This document shows positions 56,199 through 64,000 of a stretch of 64,000 bases of DNA, one piece after another. Each line of letters begins with the position of its first letter. Within the stretch, counting starts at the first letter, position 1. Origin of the DNA: Companilactobacillus alimentarius DSM 20249 (GTDB taxonomy: Bacteria; Bacillota; Bacilli; Lactobacillales; Lactobacillaceae). The stretch spans positions 868,001 to 932,000 of the forward strand of contig NZ_CP018867.1 of assembly GCF_002849895.1 (NCBI RefSeq). Reading direction: 5' to 3'. Position numbers and translations under genes: made by a program. The notes under the pieces are model-generated. The model searched no databases. It saw only the letters and a list, made by a program, of their open reading frames with translations, and had not been told where the DNA came from.

Positions 56199-57890
56199 CT
56201 ACATTTCTTCTGGAGCTCTAACACCAAGAAGTGCTAAAGACATTTGTAAGACCGTTGAAACTGATTTAACTAAGGCTAATCTAGCTTTCAAGCCTTCATC
56301 ATCAGCCAAAATCTTACTGTGTGCATAATATTGATTGAAACTCTTTGCTAACTTTAGAACATATTTAGCGATTACTGATGGCTCATAAGTTGCTGCAGCA
56401 CGTTTAACAACATTAGGGAAATCTTCAAGCATCTTGATAGTGTCCCAAGCTTCTGGATCAGTTAATGAAAAGTCAGTAGCATCTGCATAATCAGCATCAG
56501 ATTTTCTCAAAATACTTAAAGCACGAGCATTCGTATATTGAACATAAGGACCTGTTTCACCTTCAAAACGAACAACTTCTTCCAAATTGAAGTCAAAACT
56601 ATCACGACGATCATTCTTCAAGTCATGGAAGACAACCGCACCGACACCAACAGCTTCCGCAACTGCATCTTTATTCTTCAAATCAGGATTCTTTTCTTCG
56701 ATTTGCTTCTTAGCTAAGTCGACTGCATCGTTTAAAACATTATCTAATAAGATAACATTTCCCTTACGTGTCGAAAGTTTCTTACCGCCAGCTGTAATCA
56801 AACCGAATGGAATATAAACAATATCGTCAGCCCAGTCATAACCCATTTTCTTAAGAACAATCTTTAATTTAGCAAAGTGCTCTGCTTGTTCACTACCAAC
56901 AACATAAAGCGATTTAACGAAATCGAACGTATCCTTACGGTATTTAGCGGCTGCCAAATCACGTGTGATATACAACGTAGCTCCATCAGTCTTCTTGATC
57001 AAAGCCGGTGAAAGATCATATTCTGATAAGTCAACGATCTCAGCTCCACGACTCTCTTGCAAAAGTCCTTTTTCTTCCAAAGTATCAACAATTGCATCCA
57101 TCTTGTCGTTATAGAATGATTCACCCGTAAAGTGATCAAAAGTAACATCCAAACGATCATAAATTGATTGGAATTCTTTCAATGAAAGTTCCTTGAACCA
57201 TGTCCAAAGACTAAGAGCCTCTTTGTCGCCATCTTCCATCTTCTTAAACCAAGCACGAGCCTCATCGTCTAATTCTGGTTTAGCCTCTGCCTCTTTATGG
57301 AAACGAACATAATATTTCAAAAGGTTATTAATAGGATCTGCTTCAACTTCTGCCTCTGAACCCCACATCTTATAACCAACAATCAACTTACCAAATTGTG
57401 TTCCCCAATCACCCAAGTGATTAATTTTAACTGGTTGATAGTTTAATTTACTGATGATCTTTGAAATCGAATTACCAATTACAGTTGAACGCAAATGACC
57501 CATTGACATAGGCTTAGCAATATTAGGTGATGACATATCGATTGGTACGTTGCGTCCCTTACCTTCGTCTGCGTTACCATAATTATTTTTTTCTGTTAAG
57601 ACTTCTTTAATGACATCATTTGAAAAGCTCTTTTTATCTAAGAAAAAGTTAATATATGCGCCTGTGTTTACAACTTGTTCAAAACCAGTCGTATCAATTT
57701 TGCCAACTAATTCTTCGGCAATCATCTTAGGTGCTTTGTGCAATGACTTAGCAAGAATAAAAGTTGGAAACGCATAATCACCAAGATCTGATGTCTTAGG
57801 TTTCTCAATTAATTTTGTTACTTGTTCCTCAGTAATTTCGTCAGGTAATACCTTAACTAAGGCATCAACTACTTGTTTTTTAAAGTCCAT
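56199..57890 (-). CDS. argS: arginyl-tRNA synthetase
   Basis: A 563-residue class I synthetase. The HIGH-equivalent is in SSPNIAKPMSMGHLRST, and KLSTRKGN stands in the KMSKS position, as usual for ArgRS. The N-terminal Add1 domain and C-terminal DALR anticodon domain are present. It is controlled by an Arg T-box. It is followed by menA. Confidence 0.97.
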   Translation of the reverse strand: MDFKKQVVDALVKVLPDEITEEQVTKLIEKPKTSDLGDYAFPTFILAKSLHKAPKMIAEELVGKIDTTGFEQVVNTGAYINFFLDKKSFSNDVIKEVLTEKNNYGNADEGKGRNVPIDMSSPNIAKPMSMGHLRSTVIGNSISKIISKLNYQPVKINHLGDWGTQFGKLIVGYKMWGSEAEVEADPINNLLKYYVRFHKEAEAKPELDDEARAWFKKMEDGDKEALSLWTWFKELSLKEFQSIYDRLDVTFDHFTGESFYNDKMDAIVDTLEEKGLLQESRGAEIVDLSEYDLSPALIKKTDGATLYITRDLAAAKYRKDTFDFVKSLYVVGSEQAEHFAKLKIVLKKMGYDWADDIVYIPFGLITAGGKKLSTRKGNVILLDNVLNDAVDLAKKQIEEKNPDLKNKDAVAEAVGVGAVVFHDLKNDRRDSFDFNLEEVVRFEGETGPYVQYTNARALSILRKSDADYADATDFSLTDPEAWDTIKMLEDFPNVVKRAAATYEPSVIAKYVLKLAKSFNQYYAHSKILADDEGLKARLALVKSVSTVLQMSLALLGVRAPEEM

Positions 57891-57910
57891 ATTTTCCTCC
57901 TATTGGATAA

Positions 57911-58113
57911 AAAAAACGCCTCTTCCAATAACTATAGTATTGAAAGAGACGAGATTTCCCGCGGTACCACTCTAATTGATTAATATCCACTCATTAATTA
58001 ATATATTAAATTTATAATTATTAAGATGGGATGCGACTTAGTCACTGAAATGATCAACTTACACCAAAATTTGATCTCGCTTTAAATCAATTAACTAATT
58101 AGTCCTTCTTTTG
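57911..58113 (-). promoter_or_regulatory. T-box riboswitch leader, Arg specific
   Basis: The minus strand has AGAGTGGTACCGCG (57960-57973), then a terminator (57917-57954 with arms pairing CGTCTCTTTCAATA and TATTGGAAGAGGCG) and eight Us from 57916 down. The likely specifier is CGC (Arg) at 58033-58035, in the same context as the other two leaders. It controls argS by uncharged tRNA-Arg. Confidence 0.94.
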
Positions 58114-58120
58114 CAAAAAT

Positions 58121-58149
58121 ATAATAGCACATAAAAAAGGCAATAACAA
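58121..58149 (-). promoter_or_regulatory. promoter of the argS T-box transcript
   Basis: TTGTTA (58144-58149), 17-base spacer and TATTAT (58121-58126) on the minus strand. Confidence 0.7.
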
Positions 58150-58179
58150 TCTTTATCAGCTATTTATCTTTTAAAAAAG

Positions 58180-58199
58180 TGTGACACATCTGTGACACA
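58180..58199. repeat. tandem TGTGACACA pair upstream of argS
   Basis: Two exact copies of TGTGACACA (58180-58188 and 58191-58199), 11 bases apart start to start, about one helical turn. They lie about 30 bases upstream of the argS -35 and after the tRNA-Gly gene. The position suits an activator or repressor site. Confidence 0.5.
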
Positions 58200-58246
58200 C
58201 TCTAATCAATTTCTATAACTTACTAGAACTTCTATAATTAAGATAA

Positions 58247-58317
58247 AGCGAACTACGAGAATCGAACTCGCGACACTAGCTTGGGAAGCTGGTATTTTAC
58301 CATTAAACTAAGTTCGC
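58247..58317 (-). tRNA. tRNA-Gly (anticodon CCC)
   Basis: A 71-nt cloverleaf: acceptor GCGAACT/AGTTCGC, short D arm with GG in the loop, anticodon loop TTCCCAA giving CCC (58283-58285), T arm GCGAG-TTCGATT-CTCGT and discriminator T. It reads GGG. No CCA is encoded. The anticodon stem CCAGC/GCTAG has one C-A mismatch. Confidence 0.92.
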
Positions 58318-58401
58318 ATTTGACAACTAGTTAATTATACAACAAATTATGCCAAAAAGATAAATTTTATTTAAATTTACTTTGAGAATTTACAATATAA
58401 A

Positions 58402-58430
58402 TTGATTTTTATTTTTCGTTACCATAGAAT
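58402..58430 (+). promoter_or_regulatory. promoter of the lipoprotein gene
   Basis: TTGATT (58402-58407), a 17-base spacer and TAGAAT (58425-58430), about 50 bases before the start codon. Confidence 0.6.
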
Positions 58431-58482
58431 CAGAAGTGACGATAGATTTCTATCAATATATTGCATCAAGGAGAAGATTATA

Positions 58483-58959
58483 ATGAAAAAAACATTGGTT
58501 ACTTTATTAGCCGCTGTTTCATTAATGGGTGGATTTGCTACAGTTGCTACAGGCTGTTCAAATGGTAATACACAACAAGTAGAAAAACACTCTGCTAAAA
58601 AAATCACTAAGGACGAAATTAAGGGGCATGACTATGTTGGTGTCAGTTCCGATAATAAAGATGAATTTATCACTTTCTTTACTGGTAAGGACAAAAAGAC
58701 TGTTCAATTCGTTCGTGTAAGCAAAAATGGTTCTCAAAAGGCAATCACAGATTTCAAAAAAGCCAAATTGGTTATGAATAAAAAGAATGCTAAGAAATTC
58801 AAGATTGATGGTTTCAGAGTTATCAAGGAACCCGATTTCGAATGGAACTTTGTTAAAGTTGGTAAAACAACAATTAAATCTCCTGATGGCAAGAAATGGA
58901 AACTATTTAACGGCTCACATAAAAAGGCAATCAAAGCCGTACAAAAGAATGCTAAATAA
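58483..58959 (+). CDS. predicted lipoprotein of unknown function
   Basis: A 158-residue protein with a lipoprotein signal (MGGFATVATGCSNG, lipidated Cys at 25). The mature part is basic and starts with a linker (NTQQVEKHSAKK), then a compact domain with KDEIKGHDYVGVSSDNKDEF and GKKWKLFNG. It ends in a lysine-rich tail. The ATG at 58483 follows AAGGAG; the open frame reaches further back without a site. I do not recognise the domain. Confidence 0.85.
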   Translation: MKKTLVTLLAAVSLMGGFATVATGCSNGNTQQVEKHSAKKITKDEIKGHDYVGVSSDNKDEFITFFTGKDKKTVQFVRVSKNGSQKAITDFKKAKLVMNKKNAKKFKIDGFRVIKEPDFEWNFVKVGKTTIKSPDGKKWKLFNGSHKKAIKAVQKNAK

Positions 58960-58972
58960 CTTGAAATATAAT

Positions 58973-59004
58973 AAAAGCAAATCCAGTAATGGGTTTGCTT
59001 TTTT
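58973..59004 (+). terminator. terminator after the lipoprotein gene
   Basis: AAAGCAAAxCC pairs with GGxTTTGCTTT around a six-base loop, then Ts. Confidence 0.9.
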
Positions 59005-59025
59005 ATATTTACTTTTTCAGCAAAC

Positions 59026-59054
59026 AAAAAGACCCATAGCTCAAGCTATAGATC
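59026..59054 (-). terminator. terminator after the 41-residue gene
   Basis: GAxCxATAGC pairs with GCTATxGxTC around a TTGA loop, followed by five Ts on the minus strand. It supports the small minus-strand gene at 59084. Confidence 0.8.
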
Positions 59055-59083
59055 ATTTATTTACTATAAAATTCAGTTATTAA

Positions 59084-59209
59084 TTAAACAGTCGTCTTTA
59101 ATTTGTTAACTGCTTCTTCAATTGTTTTACCGTTTGCAAAGACTTTTGTATTTGTATCCACAACGGTAAACAATTGAGACTTTGTATTCAAGCTTACTTG
59201 ATATTTCAT
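59084..59209 (-). CDS. 41-residue hypothetical protein
   Basis: A short frame beginning MKYQVSLNTKSQLFTVV and ending NKLKTTV, too short for usual length cut-offs. A perfect AGGAGG lies six bases before the ATG and a terminator follows the stop, so it is a real gene in my judgement. The pattern of a beta hairpin and helix suggests a small cytoplasmic fold. No family recognised. Confidence 0.75.
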   Translation of the reverse strand: MKYQVSLNTKSQLFTVVDTNTKVFANGKTIEEAVNKLKTTV

Positions 59210-59378
59210 TTGTCTACCTCCTAAAATTAACTCAACGGATGAACCTAATTATATTACTAAATTAATAAAAAGCAAGCCCTTACATTTTGGAATTTTCCTA
59301 CTAATTATTTAGTTCAGTGGTAGAATTTTCAATAAGTTCTCGATATAATTAGTTTAGAGAATAAGGAGAAGATGCAAA

Positions 59379-59531
59379 ATGAAGAATATGTCCAAAAAAG
59401 AATATCCGTCGTGGTACCCTCGTAAACGGGGGCATAACACAGTTGAGTTTAATAAACCTGATAGATGGTACGAATGGTCGGCCATTCTTGGTATTATCTT
59501 TTTTGCGATTTTTTTACTTATAATAAATTAA
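59379..59531 (+). CDS. 50-residue membrane protein
   Basis: A short frame, MKNMSKKEYPSWYPRKRG then NTVEFNKPDRWYEW, followed by one hydrophobic helix (ILGIIFFAIFLLII) at the C-terminus. It has AAGGAG nine to ten bases upstream, a TATAAT at 59344-59349, and a strong terminator after it. The basic, aromatic N-terminus and C-terminal helix suggest a tail-anchored membrane protein. No family recognised. Confidence 0.75.
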   Translation: MKNMSKKEYPSWYPRKRGHNTVEFNKPDRWYEWSAILGIIFFAIFLLIIN

Positions 59532-59539
59532 TGATTTTA

Positions 59540-59571
59540 AAAAAGACGTCCAATTGGACGTCTTTTTTTTT
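59540..59571. terminator. terminator after the 50-residue gene
   Basis: AAAAAGACGTCC pairs with GGACGTCTTTTT around AATT, with a following run of Ts. It can serve both strands, including the converging GGDEF-like gene. Confidence 0.92.
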
Positions 59572-59585
59572 ATGAAATAAATGAT

Positions 59586-60443
59586 TTATACATCGTATTG
59601 AGTTTCATGAATACCTGCATTCATCAAATCATATGGTGTCTTCATCGTCGACGAATCCCAGGAAGCAATTCCGACGATCATTGAAATTGCCATTGTTGAA
59701 AGCGAGTCATTAGCCTTAACATTTTTTTCAAAGCCATCTTTGATTCGACTCGTGGCAATCCCAGCACCTTTTGCATCAGTATACGAAAGAATCGCCCAAG
59801 TAGGATCCTCATTATTCAACAAGTAAGTAATATCATTAGTTCTAGTCTTTTCTTTAATGGAGTCCGTCGTCAATTTCAACAATAATTGCATTTGATTTTG
59901 ACTCATCATGCGCTTTAAATCATTAAAATAACGGATTTTAATGATTGCTGTCGTTACAGGTATATCAAATCTTCGGTTTGTTTCCGCAAAGACCGCTATA
60001 TCTTCAATATAAGCCACTGTAGTCCGCAAATTGGTTTGTTCATCAAATGCCCCACGTTCAATTAAAGCTGTTCTCAACTCACCATTGGACTTTTGAATAG
60101 CAACTAGGTTTTTAGTCATCATATACAAAGTTAACGACAAAAGTATCGGCATAATCATCCAAAAGCTTAATTTCCATGGAATACGAGCTGTTTGACTCAC
60201 GTATTGATAAATCATGATCACTGCTTGAATACCAATGAAAACTATATTAGCAATCAAACTTGGCAAAATGTCAAAGAAATACGTAATCATCAATAAAAGA
60301 ATCGTACAGAACAAATAAATTACGTTCAAAAGGATACTACCTGATAAAGCCATCAGTACAGCCGTAGCACTGAATAAAGAAATAAATAATAACAATCCAA
60401 CATCTTGTAAGAGTGAATCTTTTTCATCATTGTTGTTTGTCAT
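59586..60443 (-). CDS. membrane protein with degenerate GGDEF domain
   Basis: A 285-residue protein with about four to five membrane helices (residues 12-110) and a cytoplasmic C-terminal domain of GGDEF type. The substrate-site segment reads GAFDEQTNLRTTVAYIED, against DxLTGLxNR in active cyclases, and the GGDEF position reads NNEDPT, so it should not make c-di-GMP. It may be a structural or nucleotide-sensing partner for the exopolysaccharide synthase encoded upstream. The ATG at 60443 follows GGGGGT and overlaps the bcsB end. Confidence 0.8.
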   Translation of the reverse strand: MTNNNDEKDSLLQDVGLLLFISLFSATAVLMALSGSILLNVIYLFCTILLLMITYFFDILPSLIANIVFIGIQAVIMIYQYVSQTARIPWKLSFWMIMPILLSLTLYMMTKNLVAIQKSNGELRTALIERGAFDEQTNLRTTVAYIEDIAVFAETNRRFDIPVTTAIIKIRYFNDLKRMMSQNQMQLLLKLTTDSIKEKTRTNDITYLLNNEDPTWAILSYTDAKGAGIATSRIKDGFEKNVKANDSLSTMAISMIVGIASWDSSTMKTPYDLMNAGIHETQYDV

Positions 60444-62543
60444 TCTTATTACCCCCATTCAAATGTCCTTGTTTTCTGACCGTCAAAATTATAGCTATGC
60501 CAATTAAAATAATCACGACCAAAGCCATCCCTAGATAAAGGATTAACTGAGAATTTTTAGTGAAAGTCTGTTTAGTTTCAAGTGATTTATCAATTGCTTT
60601 GTTCTTCTTGAAACGATAACTGTAATGAGCATTATTTAAATCAACGACCACAGCATCTCCCGTAAATTGTTGAATATTTTTCTGAAAATTAATCTGTGTC
60701 GAAGCCAAATATGCATCTTGAGAATTTGCCCCGGTAACGACTAACATCCCCCGCTTATCATTGTAAGGGGAACGTATTAATTGAGCCGTTCCAATATGTT
60801 TGCCATAATCTTTTTCAATACTCAATTTTTCATTAGATACAATCCGACTAAAGTTTTTTGAATATTTGAAATACAATTTAGAATTCAATTGCTTGATCAT
60901 TTGATTATTCTGAGGTGTTCCCAAAACAATCACATTACTGTCTTTTAAAACAGATTTACTAGGAATTTCTTCATAAAACTGAATCTTACCAGTATTACTT
61001 TTAGCAAAATTACCAATCAAATTAAAAATATTCGTCAAAGATTTGAAATCATTTGCTTTGAGATTCTTCGGTACAATTACAGCTAAATTATCATACGTCT
61101 CATTATTGATGAACAAAGTTGGATAGTTGGTGAATAGTAAGTCATTACTCCGTTCTGATTTAACGATCATCTTAGAATTAGGATTTACTTGTATCCAAGG
61201 TGTATTGCTATTATCACTTGTATCCTGATCCTTCATCTCTAGGTCAAAGCCAACTCTGACAGTGAAACTACTCCCCAGTGCCAATCCCCTAGGTAGCTTG
61301 ACGGTCAATGTATCGTTGTCAGCTTTATTAGCGGTTAATTTCTTGCTGCCAATAACTGTATTGTTAACATAGACCGTGACGAGTGACCGATTGAAATTCA
61401 AGTTCTTACTATAATTAAAATGCAAAGTTATTTTAGAGCCGTCAGCATTAGAACGGTCATTTGGCAATTGAATCAAATAACTAGTTTCCTTATGACCGGC
61501 GCCTTGAACTTGATTTGCTGTATCCGTTAAATAATGAGTGCCATTATCTCGTAATGAAGAAGTAAATGTCTCAGTATTTTGATCAATATCTTCAACAACT
61601 TTGTCAGTTTCCTTCATCAATTCTTCATTAGCCACAAAACGAGCTGCTTTTTTGAGTAAAGAACCTGAATTAGCGGTAACAATCAAATAATATTTACCAT
61701 CTGTATAGTATGTTTTAATCACAGCTTTATTTTTCACTTCATCTGCACTGACTTGTTTCTTTAGATCTTTCGGCAAATGAGAGTACTTAGCTACTGCTAA
61801 GATATAATCGTTTTTAGCAGCAGCCAAATTCTTCATTTGAACGACTGGAATTTGGTCATTTTCAGTTGTAATAATCCGAGATTCACCTGACAAAGCAATC
61901 ATGCTAGCGGTCAATTCACTATCAGTTGGATTATTGGCTGTAGCAATCTTTGATATGCAATAGTATCTTGTCCTGAGAAATGTGCATAAAAGGAACTCAA
62001 AGTATTTTCAGCTTCTTTTAACTGATATTCAAAATTAATATTAGAGCCATCACCTATCGTTAACCAATTGGCTGGCGTTTGCTGCAACTGATAATTCTTT
62101 GACGTCTGATCTAAGACTTGACCATCAATCGTTAAGTGGTTACTACCACTGAGCAATTTCAAAGGAACATCGATCTTTTGTGTCTGATAACCCGTTTTAT
62201 TTCCTGGTCTAAAAGAATAAAATTTCACACCATTTAAAGCCACTGTAATATCCGATGTCTGTCGATTAGCCAATTGTGAAACCTGATAATTGAGGTTAAA
62301 AGTAACCTTTTTGACATCCCAATAATCCATCTTAGTGAAATACATATTTGCCTCAACGGACTTGCCAGACAAAGTAGTAATACTATTTTGAAATTGTTGT
62401 GTATACGTCTGATTATCAGCTGCTTTTATTGTAGTAGGAGTCGATAACCATAAGGTTAATAAGAAAATCAAGCTCGTTAATAAAAGACTACTTATAACGT
62501 TTTGTTTTATACCATTTGGCTTGTTTATGAAAGACTTGTTCAC
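60427..62543 (-). pseudogene. BcsB-like exopolysaccharide synthase subunit, frameshifted
   Basis: Two frames that together would give about 705 residues. The first (GTG at 62543 behind GGTGGGG, to a stop at 61911) has a signal/membrane segment and a beta-rich start; the second continues to a stop at 60427 with DUF/BcsB-like repeats and a C-terminal membrane helix (LILYLGMALVVIILIGIAIIL). The codons IATANNPTDSELTASMIALSG run in the second frame across the end of the first, so a single-base loss near 61948-61962 explains the split. BcsB partners a BcsA-type synthase. It may be a true mutation or a sequence error. Confidence 0.85.
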
Positions 62544-63720
62544 GAATATACCCCACCATTCCATATGCAGCTACCGCTAGCCACATTTGACTATAAACTA
62601 AATACATAAAAATAATTAATAACAAATTACTAAAAGTCAATTCGCCACGTTCAGTTGTTATCGTTACAAAAGTACTGATTACAAACATTAATACCGCAAA
62701 TAACCACAAGTAATTGCTGAATCCTTGTAGATTCGAATGAACGATTCCTGCAACCGACAATACAAAGACGGAATCAGATAAAACTAAAGACGTCATCAAT
62801 AGGAAATAAATTGTCAAAAAATACAATAGGTCGAATCGAATCGGCCGGCCTTTTTTCTGAAATAGTAATTTAGCATTCTTTATAATGACATAAATATTTC
62901 CCTTGACCCAACGTGTCCGCTGATGGAACCAAACGTCTAAAGTTTGAGGTTCCTGTTCCCAAGTAACTGCTCGAGGTTGAAATTTGATTCGATACCCCAT
63001 TTGATAAATTCGAAAACTGATTTCAGTATCTTCTGCTAAAGCTTTAACATCCCAACCACCGACTTTTTCAATCACACTACGTCTAATCACATAGTTAGTT
63101 CCAGGAATTGTACAAAGGTGAAATAATTGCTGTCTGCCAGCCTGTGCCATCCATTGAAAAGATAACGTTTCAATATTAATAAAGCGAGTAAGCAAGGTGG
63201 CATTTTTGTTACGTGTTCTAAACTTTCCAATTACAGCCGCCAAACGGTCATTACCCAACAATTCAGCTACGAGAATTCGTAAAGCTCCATGCTCAGGCGT
63301 ATTGTCCGCATCATAAATTGAAATTAAGCTTCCTTTAGCTTTAGTTAATCCGATGTTTAAAGCGTTGGATTTACCTTTACCACCAGTAATATTATCTGTA
63401 TTGATCACTTTGAGTCGGTGGCTTCCAAATTGATCCTGTAAGTTTTTCAATAAATCTGCTGAATTGTCGCTTGAATTGTCATTGATAACGATAACTTCAT
63501 AACGATCTTGAGGATAATCAAAACTAAGTAATGACAAGACTGTCTTGACGATTACGATACCTTCGTTGTGAGCAGGTACTAAGATCGAAACAAAGGGTGG
63601 ATCTTTCGGTAACTTTGGATCCGGCTTAGAAATATGGCGCAAATACCACGTATAGCCGGCTACTGTCAAAATTAGATTGACGACCAAGGTCCCCCAAATT
63701 GAAATCACAGCGACCATCAA
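62488..63720 (-). CDS. family 2 glycosyltransferase, BcsA/PgaC-like polysaccharide synthase
   Basis: A processive GT2 of about 410 residues with N-terminal and C-terminal membrane helices. The catalytic loop has VPAHNEG, ISIYDADNTPE (DxD), AEDTEISFRI (catalytic ED) and QRTRWVKGN (QxxRW). No PilZ domain is present. It should polymerise a beta-linked sugar chain across the membrane. The TTG/ATG start (63720/63717) has no ribosome site; AAGGAAG at 63749-63755 is seven bases from an in-frame ATT at 63739-63741. The end overlaps bcsB. Confidence 0.9.
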   Translation of the reverse strand: MMVAVISIWGTLVVNLILTVAGYTWYLRHISKPDPKLPKDPPFVSILVPAHNEGIVIVKTVLSLLSFDYPQDRYEVIVINDNSSDNSADLLKNLQDQFGSHRLKVINTDNITGGKGKSNALNIGLTKAKGSLISIYDADNTPEHGALRILVAELLGNDRLAAVIGKFRTRNKNATLLTRFINIETLSFQWMAQAGRQQLFHLCTIPGTNYVIRRSVIEKVGGWDVKALAEDTEISFRIYQMGYRIKFQPRAVTWEQEPQTLDVWFHQRTRWVKGNIYVIIKNAKLLFQKKGRPIRFDLLYFLTIYFLLMTSLVLSDSVFVLSVAGIVHSNLQGFSNYLWLFAVLMFVISTFVTITTERGELTFSNLLLIIFMYLVYSQMWLAVAAYGMVGYIREQVFHKQAKWYKTKRYK

Positions 63721-63757
63721 AAAGAAATCTAGGACTGAAATAGTATCACTTCCTTAA

Positions 63758-64000
63758 CTAACGTCTGAATCTATTCCAATAGACTTTTTGTCCAATAAAA
63801 ATAAAAATCAATAAAATAATCATAATTATGACAAAGAAAACCGCTAAGATATGTCCTTGCACTTTGAAATAATTACTAAAGAGTGAAGTTGGCTTACCAT
63901 CTGAAAATTGCTTATTCAAGTTAGAACTAGCCGATCGAATCTCTTCAACTTTCCCATTAACAATATAGGAACCGTGATTGTATTGCAATGAGGTAGTTTC
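63758..64000 (-). CDS. membrane protein, C-terminal part (cut by window edge)
   Basis: The frame is open to the window end, so only the last 80 residues are seen: a hydrophilic stretch (YNHGSYIVNGKVEEIRSAS), a glycine/proline-containing segment and one hydrophobic helix (ILAVFFVIIMIILLIFIFI) with a basic tail. It directly precedes the GT2 synthase gene and is presumably part of the same exopolysaccharide operon. The family cannot be named. Confidence 0.7.
   Translation of the reverse strand, partial: ETTSLQYNHGSYIVNGKVEEIRSASSNLNKQFSDGKPTSLFSNYFKVQGHILAVFFVIIMIILLIFIFIGQKVYWNRFRR

Noticed and set aside
1..64000. CRISPR arrays, prophage genes, rRNA operon, replication origin
   Set aside because: Looked for repeated spacers, phage structural genes, rRNA-like stretches and DnaA-box clusters; none was seen.

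Overview
The window is AT-rich, gene-dense chromosomal DNA from a low-GC Gram-positive bacterium of the Lactobacillaceae. The protein sequences and gene order (pheST-mltG-greA; yqeG-yqeH-yhbY-nadD-yqeK-rsfS; polA-mutM-coaE-nrdR-dnaB-dnaI-thrS; ecsAB-hit-prsA; yhaMNO) fit this family. A Companilactobacillus-like host is my best guess, but it is an inference. Most genes lie on the minus strand.

Layout, left to right. 1-7.1 kb: cell-wall genes (a class B PBP cut by the window edge, mltG), greA and pheST under a Phe T-box. 7.1-9.3 kb: a SpoU methyltransferase, acylphosphatase and a YidC insertase. 9.3-14.6 kb: a Ser/Thr-rich lipoprotein, a membrane-anchored matrixin-type metalloprotease, an ArlRS-like two-component system and 6-phosphogluconate dehydrogenase. 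14.7-22 kb: a ribosome-assembly and housekeeping operon, then infC-rpmI-rplT behind an L20-type leader, with infC apparently starting at AUA. 22.2-26 kb: amino-acid permease, threonine/serine dehydratase and alanine dehydrogenase, an amino-acid catabolic operon whose promoter carries a perfect cre match. 26.2-35.4 kb: thrS under a Thr T-box, then replication and repair genes. 35.5-44.3 kb: MFS exporter, murC, small redox and RNA genes, ecsAB, hit, prsA. 44.4-46.2 kb: an accessory island with a decayed IS3-type transposase, a small secreted Ala/Gly-rich protein, a two-TM partner and a divergent XRE regulator with a 30-bp palindrome. 46.5-58.3 kb: an NADP-binding reductase-like protein, yhaMNO, PBP1A, RluA, a UbiA/MenA prenyltransferase, argS under an Arg T-box, and tRNA-Gly(CCC). 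58.4-64 kb: a lipoprotein, two tiny genes missed by length cut-offs, and an exopolysaccharide cluster (degenerate GGDEF protein, a BcsB-like subunit broken by one frameshift, a GT2 synthase and a membrane protein cut by the window edge).

The most promising candidate for something undescribed is the 44.9-46.2 kb module. It encodes a Sec-exported protein with a glycine/alanine-rich hydrophobic tail, a translationally coupled two-TM partner and a divergent one-domain repressor with an operator-like palindrome at its promoter. The architecture resembles a Sec-dependent bacteriocin or cannibalism-type toxin with immunity, but no family assignment can be made from the sequence alone. Other points of interest are the non-AUG start of infC, a possible AUU start of the GT2 synthase, the broken bcsB paired with a GGDEF protein lacking its motif, and an extra 17-bp stem between the Phe T-box terminator and pheS.
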